Origin: Actinoplanes missouriensis 431
Lineage (GTDB): Bacteria; Actinomycetota; Actinomycetes; Mycobacteriales; Micromonosporaceae
Direction of reading: 5' to 3'
NCBI RefSeq assembly: GCF_000284295.1
Contig: NC_017093.1
Span: 6,572,001-6,636,000, forward strand
DNA: 64,000 nucleotides
Shown here: positions 7,434 to 13,849 of the stretch, piece by piece
Position numbering within the stretch: the stretch's first letter is position 1
Layout of the letters: each line of letters begins with the position of its first letter
Position numbers and translations under genes: made by a program
Notes under the pieces: model-generated
Told to the model about the DNA's origin: nothing
Seen by the model: the letters and a program-made list of their open reading frames with translations, nothing else
Database searches by the model: none

Positions 7434-7998
7434 CTGCCGCTCCAAGTAGCAGGGGGCCGGGGGCCGGCCCGGTCAGCGTGGTCGGGTCGATGCTCCACGC
7501 GGCGGCCACCCGGAACACGTCCCGTTCGGCGACCAGCACGGTGGTCTCCTCGTCGAGCTCACCGGGCAGCCCGGCGTCCCGCTCGGCCGGGTCGGGGTCG
7601 CCGAACCACGACGTCACCTCGCCGGTCTGTCCCACGTACCCGAAGGCGCGCACGAGCTCGCCGTCGGCGGCGCGCTGCCAGCGGTGCAGCTCGGTCACCC
7701 GGTGCGTGGCGAAGAACTGCACCTCGGCACCGAGTTTCGCGGAGATCTCCACGATGTCGACGCCCTGCATCAGCCGGCGGCCGGCCGCGAGCACCCAGGA
7801 GATCCCCCGGGCGCCGGGCAGTGGCGGGGTGATCGCGACCCGGTCGTCGGTGAGGTGGGCCAGGTCCAGCCCGGCGCGCCAGCCGACCGTCCCCAGGTCG
7901 CGGAGGCCGAGCGCCTCCAGGACCGCCTGTGGCTCGCCGCTCGCGACGGCGAGCCAGGCCTGTTTCCCGCCGAAGCCGGTCATGACGTCCGTATCCAT
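7426..7998 (-). CDS. Hypothetical protein
   Basis: A 190-residue soluble protein that I do not recognise. It contains G-A-R-G-I-S-W-V-L-A-A-G-R-R-L and V-Q-F-F-A-T-H-R-V-T-E-L-H-R-W-Q-R-A, a pattern seen in uncharacterised actinobacterial proteins of this size. It overlaps the adk start by 8 bases and so is probably co-translated with adk. No signal peptide or membrane helix. An alternative start is the ATG at 7983. Confidence 0.7.
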   Translation of the reverse strand: MDTDVMTGFGGKQAWLAVASGEPQAVLEALGLRDLGTVGWRAGLDLAHLTDDRVAITPPLPGARGISWVLAAGRRLMQGVDIVEISAKLGAEVQFFATHRVTELHRWQRAADGELVRAFGYVGQTGEVTSWFGDPDPAERDAGLPGELDEETTVLVAERDVFRVAAAWSIDPTTLTGPAPGPLLLGAADA

Positions 7999-8040
7999 GC
8001 CACAACGCTATCCGGATCACGCAGGGGCTGTCCGCTTACG

Positions 8041-8556
8041 TCACGGCCATCCGTAGTTGCGCCGCAGGATCGCCGCGACCCGGTCGAATCGGGGGCGGTC
8101 CAGGACCGCGCCTTCCCGCCGGATGCCGTCCTCGTCGACCTCCAGGACCCGGTCGAGCCGCACCCAGCTGGGACGCGCGTCGCGGTCCCAGTCGCCGGGG
8201 CCGAGGGCGAGCCAGTTGCGCTGCCCGTCCCGGTCGCTCTGGCTGGAGAGCATCAGCCCGAGCAGGGTGTTCGCGTCGCGCCCGACGACGAGAACCGGGC
8301 GGTCCTTGCCCTGGCTGGGGTCGTCCTCGTAGGGCACCCACGTCCAGACGATCTCACCCGGGTCGGCGTCACCGTCCAGGTTGGGCGCGTAGGCGAGGTG
8401 CCTTCCCCGCGGCTTCGGGACGGCGCGCGGCGGGCGGATTCCCGCCGGCTTGGGTTTGGCCTCCGGCCCCTTCCGGGGTACGGGGGTAGCCGGCGCCTGC
8501 GGCTGTTCGGGTGCTCCGAACAGCCGCTGAAAGAACGACCTCAACGTTTCGAACAC
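8041..8556 (-). CDS. PemK/MazF-like family protein
   Basis: A 171-residue protein with a proline/lysine-rich N-terminal linker (residues about 18-50) and a C-terminal domain of PemK/MazF type: P-G-E-I-V-W-T-W-V-P-Y-E, then K-D-R-P-V-L-V-V-G-R-D and later S-W-V-R-L-D-R-V. MazF/PemK toxins are endoribonucleases, but the long-linker actinobacterial versions are often solitary. No small antitoxin gene lies next to it, so toxin function is uncertain. The start is GTG at 8556. Confidence 0.75.
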   Translation of the reverse strand: MFETLRSFFQRLFGAPEQPQAPATPVPRKGPEAKPKPAGIRPPRAVPKPRGRHLAYAPNLDGDADPGEIVWTWVPYEDDPSQGKDRPVLVVGRDANTLLGLMLSSQSDRDGQRNWLALGPGDWDRDARPSWVRLDRVLEVDEDGIRREGAVLDRPRFDRVAAILRRNYGWP

Positions 8557-8600
8557 GGCGCCACCCTACGGCCGCACGATCATGACCGCACTTTCCGTAC

Positions 8601-8617
8601 CGCCATACAGTATGGCG
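8601..8617. promoter_or_regulatory. Perfect palindrome upstream of agmatinase
   Basis: CGCCATACAGTATGGCG is a perfect 8-1-8 palindrome; a further GATACAG half-site follows at 8617-8623. It lies 44 bases before the agmatinase start and 45 bases from the pemK-like start on the other strand, a typical place for an operator controlling one or both genes. The ATACAGTAT core resembles GntR/TetR-type sites, but the regulator is not identified. Confidence 0.55.
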
Positions 8618-8660
8618 ATACAGTCCTCCCCCGCGACGTCGGCCGGGAAGGATGACCAGC

Positions 8661-9710
8661 ATGACCCGCTACGGACCGATGTTCGGGCCGGACTACACGT
8701 TCCTCGGTGTTCCGGCCTGTGACTGGGAGACACCGGAGACCTATGCCGACGCCGACGTCGTGATCATCGGCGCGCCCTTCGACGGCGGCACCTCGCACCG
8801 GCCGGGCGCCCGGTTCGGACCACAGGTGATCCGCGGCACCGACTACCTGCCGCACGACGGCTCACGCCCGCACATGGCGATGCGGGTCGACGCGCTCACC
8901 GGCGACCTGACCGTGAAGGACGCCGGCGACCTGGAGGTCTTCAGCGGTGAGATCCAGCGCAGCTGCACGACGATCGAGGACGCTGTCGCGTTCATCTCCT
9001 CCCACGGCGCGATCCCGCTGATCCTCGGCGGGGACCACACCATCACCTGGCCGGACGCCACGGGCGTGTCCCGCACGCACGGCAAGGGCCGGATCGCGCT
9101 GATCCACTTCGACGCGCACGCCGACACCGGGGACATCGAGTTCGGGTCGCTCTACGGCCACGGCCAGCCGATGCGCCGGCTGATCGAGTCCGGGGCGGTC
9201 CGCGGGGACCGGTTCCTGCAGCTCGGCCTCCGCGGGTACTGGCCGGGCCCGGAGACGCTCGACTGGATGGCCGACCAGCGGATGAACTCGTTCCACATGA
9301 GCGAGATCGTCGAGCGCGGCCTGGACGCGGTGCTGGACAGCGCGTTCGCGATCGCGATGGACGACTGCGACGGCGTCTTCCTCTCGGTCGACATCGACGT
9401 CTGCGACCCCGGCCACGCGCCCGGCACCGGCACCCCCGAGCCCGGCGGCCTCACCGCCCGCCAGTTGCTCGACGCGGTCTCCCGGATCTGCCATGAGCTG
9501 CCGGTCGTCGGCATGGACATCGTGGAGGTGTCGCCGCCGTTCGACCACGCCGAGATCACCGCGATGCTCGGCAACCGGGTGGTGCTCGAAGCGCTCTCCG
9601 GGATCGCCCGGCGGCGCAAGGACGGCGACGGGCCGCGGTGGAAGCGGTCCACTCCCCTGCTAGAGGGCCGGGGCACGGGGGCCCAGCAGCCGGGTGAGGC
9701 CGTCGGCTAG
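8661..9710 (+). CDS. speB: Agmatinase/arginase-family ureohydrolase
   Basis: A ureohydrolase of about 349 residues. The binuclear manganese site is visible as G-G-D-H-T-I-T, F-D-A-H-A-D-T and S-V-D-I-D-V-C-D-P. The family hydrolyses agmatine, guanidino acids or arginine to an amine plus urea; G-H-G-Q-P-M-R and the P-G-T-G-T-P-E-P-G-G loop resemble agmatinase/guanidinobutyrase. The ATG at 8661 is preferred because GGAAGG ends nine bases upstream; the ATG at 8652 directly abuts that site. The gene is monocistronic and preceded by a palindrome. Exact substrate cannot be read from sequence. Confidence 0.88.
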   Translation: MTRYGPMFGPDYTFLGVPACDWETPETYADADVVIIGAPFDGGTSHRPGARFGPQVIRGTDYLPHDGSRPHMAMRVDALTGDLTVKDAGDLEVFSGEIQRSCTTIEDAVAFISSHGAIPLILGGDHTITWPDATGVSRTHGKGRIALIHFDAHADTGDIEFGSLYGHGQPMRRLIESGAVRGDRFLQLGLRGYWPGPETLDWMADQRMNSFHMSEIVERGLDAVLDSAFAIAMDDCDGVFLSVDIDVCDPGHAPGTGTPEPGGLTARQLLDAVSRICHELPVVGMDIVEVSPPFDHAEITAMLGNRVVLEALSGIARRRKDGDGPRWKRSTPLLEGRGTGAQQPGEAVG

Positions 9711-9789
9711 CAAGCGTTGCGCGGCGGCCCGGGTCACCGGCCCGCCGACTTGCGACGTGAGCTCACACCCGGCAGTGTGCCAGCCGATC

Positions 9790-10605
9790 TCAGCCGACGA
9801 AGTCCTGGGTCATCCAGGTGATCCCCTTGGAGTCCCGGACGACGCTCAGGCCGATCCGGGTGAAGCCGGTGCTCAGCAGGTTCTTGCGGTGACCGTCGTT
9901 CGGCGGCACCTCGGCCAGCATCGAGTCGGTCAGCCCGTTCGCGGCCTTCACCTTCGCGGCGTCACTGCTGCCGCTGGATCCGTACCCGATGTTCTCGCCG
10001 GCCGAACTCCACTTGACGCCCTGGGCGCTGAACCTGTCGCCGATGCCGGACTCGCCGGAGCACTGGTGGGACAGGCCGCAGCCGTCGATCATCAGCTGGT
10101 TGTGGATGGCCGCGGCCTTGGAGAGGTCGGCGTCCAGGGTCAGCGCCTTGAGCCCTTCGGCGACGCGTGCCTCGTTGATGTGCGCGAGGACCTGCTCGGC
10201 CACCGAGCCGGACGTGCTCGCGGCGGTGACCTTCTCCTCGGCCTCCGGCGTGGGCGTGGCGGTCTTCTTCTTCCTGGTCGGGGTCGGCGACGGCGCCTTG
10301 CTCGGCTTCGTCGAGGCCTTCGCCGACGCGGACGGGGAGGGCTTCACCGCTGCCGACGCCGAGGCCGCGATCGAGACCGAGGCCGACGGGGACACCGAGG
10401 ACTCCGGCGCGGGAAGGAGTTCCTCGTCGCCGCCGCCGCTGTCGGGGGAAGCGGCGGCGGCGAGCGGGACGTCCACCGAGGTGGGGGAAGGGGTCTCGGC
10501 GGACCCTTGCGTCAGGCCCGACACGGTGAAGGCCGCGCCGATCACGACTGCTGTCGTGCCCGCCACCAGGGTGTACCGGAACTTGGCAGCAGCGGAGAGG
10601 GGCAC
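9790..10605 (-). CDS. Secreted or membrane-anchored CAP-domain protein
   Basis: A 271-residue protein. An N-terminal hydrophobic segment (about residues 10-32) serves as signal peptide or anchor. A Ser/Pro/Ala/Thr-rich linker runs to about residue 130, and a C-terminal CAP/SCP domain follows, with H-I-N-E-A-R, A-A-I-H-N-Q-L-M, S-A-G-E-N-I-G-Y-G and N-D-G-H-R-K-N-L-L. The GTG start at 10605 has AAGGTG eight bases upstream. Such proteins act outside the cell and are common next to spore or wall-remodelling functions; a biochemical role is not established. Confidence 0.88.
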   Translation of the reverse strand: MPLSAAAKFRYTLVAGTTAVVIGAAFTVSGLTQGSAETPSPTSVDVPLAAAASPDSGGGDEELLPAPESSVSPSASVSIAASASAAVKPSPSASAKASTKPSKAPSPTPTRKKKTATPTPEAEEKVTAASTSGSVAEQVLAHINEARVAEGLKALTLDADLSKAAAIHNQLMIDGCGLSHQCSGESGIGDRFSAQGVKWSSAGENIGYGSSGSSDAAKVKAANGLTDSMLAEVPPNDGHRKNLLSTGFTRIGLSVVRDSKGITWMTQDFVG

Positions 10606-10742
10606 GAGGAATTCACCTTTGTGAGCCGGGCAGGGGATGACGCCCGATCACTATGCGGGAGGCTCACCGCGAGATCACGCCCGCAAAGGATTCCTTAAGA
10701 CAACACTCAAGGAGTTCTAATCCTCGATGCCCCGAGGGCTTC

Positions 10743-10958
10743 TCAAGGCTGGATGTCGAACTCACCGTCGCGGACGCCGGCCAGGAAGGCGTTCCACTCC
10801 GCGTGCGTGAAGATCAGGGTGCCGCCGTCCGGGTCCTTGGTGTCGCGGATCGCCACGATGCCGGGCAGGTTGCCGGCCACCTCGACGCAGTCGCCTCCGT
10901 TGCCGCCACTGCGCGTGCTCTTGTGCCAGACGGCACCCGTGAGATCAATGTCCGCCAC
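10743..10958 (-). CDS. DUF397 domain protein
   Basis: A 71-residue DUF397 protein with the typical W-H-K-S-T-R-S-G-G-N-G-G-D-C-V-E-V-A opening and V-A-I-R-D-T-K-D-P-D-G-G-T-L core. The GTG start at 10958 has GGAGGG close upstream. DUF397 proteins are nearly always paired with an XRE regulator of the DUF5753 type, as here, where the regulator stops 11 bases upstream. In known pairs the small protein acts with the regulator (the BldB/WhiJ-like system of Streptomyces); the role here is inferred. Confidence 0.9.
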   Translation of the reverse strand: MADIDLTGAVWHKSTRSGGNGGDCVEVAGNLPGIVAIRDTKDPDGGTLIFTHAEWNAFLAGVRDGEFDIQP

Positions 10959-10969
10959 CGGCCCTCCTC

Positions 10970-11845
10970 TCAGGCATCGCTGTGCTTGATGATCTCGCCG
11001 ATGAGATCGTCGGAATCGGACTGACTCAGCGCGGTCGACTCGAGCTCGGCCCAGACCGACTCGTACGTCTCCACCTCAGTGAGCTTATCCAGGTAGAGCG
11101 CGCCGGTGAGGTTCTCGCAGTAGATGGTGGTCGGCTCCGGCGACGCGGTGCCGACAGCCGGAAACTCCAGAATGGTGAACTGACCGGAACTGGCCGCCCG
11201 GTGCGGTCCGGCGCCGAACGGGATCACCCGGACGCCGATGTTGGGCCGGGTGGACGCGTTCACCAGGTGGGCGAGCTGTTTCTGCATGCCCAGCGTGTCC
11301 GGGATGGATCGTCGCAGCACGCCCTCGTCGATGATCACGTCCAGCCGGGGCGCCTCGGGACGGCGGCGGCTCAGCAGCGACTGCCGTTCCAGCCGTACGG
11401 CCACCGCGTTCTCCACGGCCTCCTCGTCGTCGCCGTGCCAGGCCCGGAACACACTCTCCGCGTACTCCCGGATCTGCAGCAGGCCGGGGATGACGCTTGG
11501 CGCGTAGGAGCGCAGGCGGCTCGCGCCCTGCTCCATGCCGACGTAGAGCTCGAACCAGGCGGGCACGACGTCACCGTACGCATGCCACCAGCCCTTCGCC
11601 TTGGACTCGGCGGCCAGGCCGATCAGCACCTCGGTCATCGGTCCGGGCGCCGCGTAGACCGAGCACATCGCGATCACGTCGTGCTTGCGGACCGGCACCT
11701 CGCCGTTCTCGATCCGGTACATCCGGGCCCGGGAGAACTCCAGCTCCTGCGCCGCGGCCATCAGCGAGATACCGGCCTGCTCGCGCAACTCGCGCAGCAG
11801 CCGGCCGACCTGCCGCCGCGGCACGGTCGACCCGGTCTCCGTCAT
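10970..11845 (-). CDS. XRE-family regulator with DUF5753
   Basis: An XRE helix-turn-helix (V-G-R-L-L-R-E-L-R-E-Q-A-G-I-S through R-M-Y-R-I-E-N-G-E) is followed by a DUF5753 ligand-type domain of about 190 residues containing S-Y-A-P-S-V-I-P-G-L-L-Q and I-Y-C-E-N-L-T-G-A-L-Y-L-D. I place the start at ATG 11845; ATG 11854 and longer versions are possible, because the upstream frame runs through a duplicated 15-base unit (11851-11880). It is paired with the DUF397 gene and diverges from a small CxxCG protein gene, with a strong palindrome between them. Confidence 0.88.
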   Translation of the reverse strand: MTETGSTVPRRQVGRLLRELREQAGISLMAAAQELEFSRARMYRIENGEVPVRKHDVIAMCSVYAAPGPMTEVLIGLAAESKAKGWWHAYGDVVPAWFELYVGMEQGASRLRSYAPSVIPGLLQIREYAESVFRAWHGDDEEAVENAVAVRLERQSLLSRRRPEAPRLDVIIDEGVLRRSIPDTLGMQKQLAHLVNASTRPNIGVRVIPFGAGPHRAASSGQFTILEFPAVGTASPEPTTIYCENLTGALYLDKLTEVETYESVWAELESTALSQSDSDDLIGEIIKHSDA

Positions 11846-11924
11846 CCTGCCCATCCCTGTCGTGGCCATCCCTGTCGTGGTTCTGGTGTCTCGAACGAGA
11901 CGATCCGATCGCTGCGGCCGAGAC

Positions 11925-11953
11925 GCTGAGAATCCATTCATGGGATTCTCAGC
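11925..11953. promoter_or_regulatory. 29-bp perfect inverted repeat between XRE gene and CxxCG gene
   Basis: Left arm GCTGAGAATCC (11925-11935), seven-base loop, right arm GGATTCTCAGC (11943-11953); all 11 pairs match. It lies about 80 bases upstream of both divergent genes, so an operator for the XRE regulator is the simplest reading. There is no T-run on either side, so a terminator is unlikely. Confidence 0.65.
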
Positions 11954-12030
11954 AACTCCGCTTGAGCGGCAGCCTAGGGCACGCGAGGCTCCATTGTGTA
12001 GCCGGGAAATCGCTCAAGGTGAGGGTTGGC

Positions 12031-12282
12031 ATGCTGGTTCCGCGGACCGAACACGTCGGCGAACGCCCGTCGTGGGACTGCCTGGTCTGCGGCCGGCCGT
12101 GGCCCTGCGCCACCGCCAAGGTCGAGCTCGCCGAGCAGTACCAGAACTTCCCGCACGGGCTCGCCGTCTACCTGGGCTCCTGCATGCTGGAGGCGATCGA
12201 CGACTGGGCGGCCGGCAGCGGCGGGCCACCGGCCGACCTCTACGAGCGCTTCCTCGGCTGGACCGGCACCACGCTGAACTGA
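12031..12282 (+). CDS. Small CxxCG-PWPCA protein (conserved actinobacterial family)
   Basis: An 83-residue protein with W-D-C-L-V-C-G-R-P-W-P-C-A, three cysteines that could bind metal, then L-A-E-Q-Y and L-Y-E-R-F-L-G-W-T. The ATG at 12031 has AGGTGAGGG upstream. Small proteins of this type are common in actinobacteria, usually beside XRE-DUF5753 regulators and sometimes labelled flavin reductase without evidence. It diverges from the XRE gene here. A clear paralogue lies at 16510-16740 in this window. Function unknown. Confidence 0.8.
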   Translation: MLVPRTEHVGERPSWDCLVCGRPWPCATAKVELAEQYQNFPHGLAVYLGSCMLEAIDDWAAGSGGPPADLYERFLGWTGTTLN

Positions 12283-12332
12283 GGAAACCCCCTCGGTGCG
12301 CCCGCCGGACCGGGGCGTGATTGGGTGGTCCG

Positions 12333-12944
12333 GTGACATCGTGGGTGGAACTGCCGGCCGCGGACGTGGAGACGGCGGCCCGGCTGCTGCTCGGGTGGCG
12401 GCTCACGGCGAACGGCGTGACCGTGCGGCTGACCGAGGTGGAGGCGTACAGCGGGCTCGGTCAGGACCCGGCCAGCCATGCGCACCGCGGGGTGACGAAC
12501 CGCAACCGGGTGATGTTCGGGCCGGCCGGGCGGCTCTACGTCTACCAGATCTACGGCATGCACTTCTGCGCGAACGTGGTCTGCGGCGAGACCGGCAAGG
12601 CCGCCGCCGTGCTGCTCCGGGCCGGCGCCGTGATCGACGGCGTGGAGATCGCGCGGGAGCGGCGCCCGGCCGCCCGCAAGGACACCGACCTGGCGGCCGG
12701 ACCGGCGAAGCTGATGCAGGTCCTCGCCCTGAATCGCAGCGCCAACGACACGCCGCTGCTGGACGGGACCGGCCCCGCGTCGCTGGCCCCGCCGGACGAA
12801 CCGGCCGGCGAGATCGAAGCCGGGCCGCGGGTCGGCGTGACCTCGGCCTTCGACGTGGCGTGGCGGTTCTGGATCGCAGGGGACCCGACCGTGAGCGCCT
12901 ACCGGCGGCACACCCCGCGCCGCAGACCGGACATGTCTCGCTGA
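12333..12944 (+). CDS. mpg: DNA-3-methyladenine glycosylase (MPG/Aag type)
   Basis: A 203-residue member of the AAG/MPG family, which excises alkylated purines in base-excision repair. It shows L-T-E-V-E-A-Y, with the catalytic Glu, followed by a histidine-rich loop (P-A-S-H-A-H-R-G), then V-M-F-G-P-A-G-R-L-Y-V-Y-Q-I-Y-G-M-H and the G-P-A-K-L segment. Length is normal for bacterial members. The GTG at 12333 is preferred over an in-frame TTG twelve bases earlier. The 3' end runs into a tandem repeat. Confidence 0.88.
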   Translation: MTSWVELPAADVETAARLLLGWRLTANGVTVRLTEVEAYSGLGQDPASHAHRGVTNRNRVMFGPAGRLYVYQIYGMHFCANVVCGETGKAAAVLLRAGAVIDGVEIARERRPAARKDTDLAAGPAKLMQVLALNRSANDTPLLDGTGPASLAPPDEPAGEIEAGPRVGVTSAFDVAWRFWIAGDPTVSAYRRHTPRRRPDMSR

Positions 12945-13010
12945 CCGGGCCGGTTTCGCTGACCGGCGCTGGTTTCGCTGACCGGGGCTGGTTTCGCTGT
13001 TCGGGGCTGG
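12935..13010. repeat. Four tandem 19-bp units between mpg and the MBL gene
   Basis: Units of the form TTTCGCTGACCGGNGCTGG start near 12935, 12954, 12973 and 12992. The first overlaps the end of the glycosylase gene and the last ends just before the next gene. Copies differ at one to three positions. Confidence 0.85.
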
Positions 13011-13024
13011 GGTAGCCGCAGCGG

Positions 13025-13849
13025 ATGACACCGGACGCCAGCGTCACCTTCGTCGGGAACGCGACCACCCTGCTCCGGCTGGGCGCGTTCACCGTGCTCA
13101 CCGATCCCGCGTTCAGCCCGGCCGGCAGCCGCACCTATCTCGGGTACGGCGCGTGGACGCGGCGGCTGCGGGACCCTGCGATCCCGTACCCGGAACTGCC
13201 CGTTCCTGATCTTGTGCTTCTCTCCCATCTCCACGGCGACCACTTCGATCGCACGGCACGCCGGCAGATTCCGCGTGACCTGCCGATCGTCACGACCGTG
13301 CAGGCCCAGCGGCGGCTGCGGCGCAAGCACTTCGACGCGGCCAGCGGGCTGCCGACCTGGGAGGCGCGGGAGTGGCGGCGCGACGGGGAGCTGCTGCGGA
13401 TCACCGCGCTTCCCGGGCGGCACGGCCCGGGATTCGTCGACCGGCTGCTGCCGGACGTGATGGGCTCGCTCGTCGAGTGGGAGGTGGCCGGCGAGCGGCG
13501 GCTGCGGCTCTACGTCACCGGGGACACGCTCTACCGGCCGTACCTCTCGGAGATCCGGGAACGCTGCGGTGACATCGACGCGATGCTCATCCACCTGGGC
13601 GGCACCCGGCTGCTCGGCCTGCTGCTGACCATGGACGGGCGGCAGGGCGCCGACCTGACCGGGCTGATCCGGCCGGCGCTCACGCTGCCGATCCACTACG
13701 ACGACTACCGGGTGATGAAGTCGCCGCTCAGCGACTTCCTCGCCGAGTGCCGCACCCGCGCCCTGACCGGTGTGCAGCCGATCGGCCGGGGCGAGACGGT
13801 GAGCCTGTTACCCAGCGCCGCCGGCCGGGGCGGGGCGGAGAACGCCTAG
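13025..13849 (+). CDS. Metallo-beta-lactamase fold hydrolase (UlaG-like)
   Basis: A 274-residue MBL-fold protein. The zinc motif is S-H-L-H-G-D-H-F-D (HxHxDH), followed by P-G-R-H-G-P-G, Y-V-T-G-D-T and L-P-I-H-Y-D-D-Y, as in the UlaG/YtnP-like branch. Substrate is unknown. The protein looks cytoplasmic. The last 42 bases overlap the end of the convergent helicase gene. Confidence 0.87.
   Translation: MTPDASVTFVGNATTLLRLGAFTVLTDPAFSPAGSRTYLGYGAWTRRLRDPAIPYPELPVPDLVLLSHLHGDHFDRTARRQIPRDLPIVTTVQAQRRLRRKHFDAASGLPTWEAREWRRDGELLRITALPGRHGPGFVDRLLPDVMGSLVEWEVAGERRLRLYVTGDTLYRPYLSEIRERCGDIDAMLIHLGGTRLLGLLLTMDGRQGADLTGLIRPALTLPIHYDDYRVMKSPLSDFLAECRTRALTGVQPIGRGETVSLLPSAAGRGGAENA

Noticed and set aside
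10606..10742. Possible c-di-AMP (ydaO) riboswitch before the CAP-domain gene, because of an AGGTGAATTCC-like stretch
   Set aside because: The match directly precedes the start codon, leaving no room for the rest of the aptamer, and the upstream conserved elements are absent.
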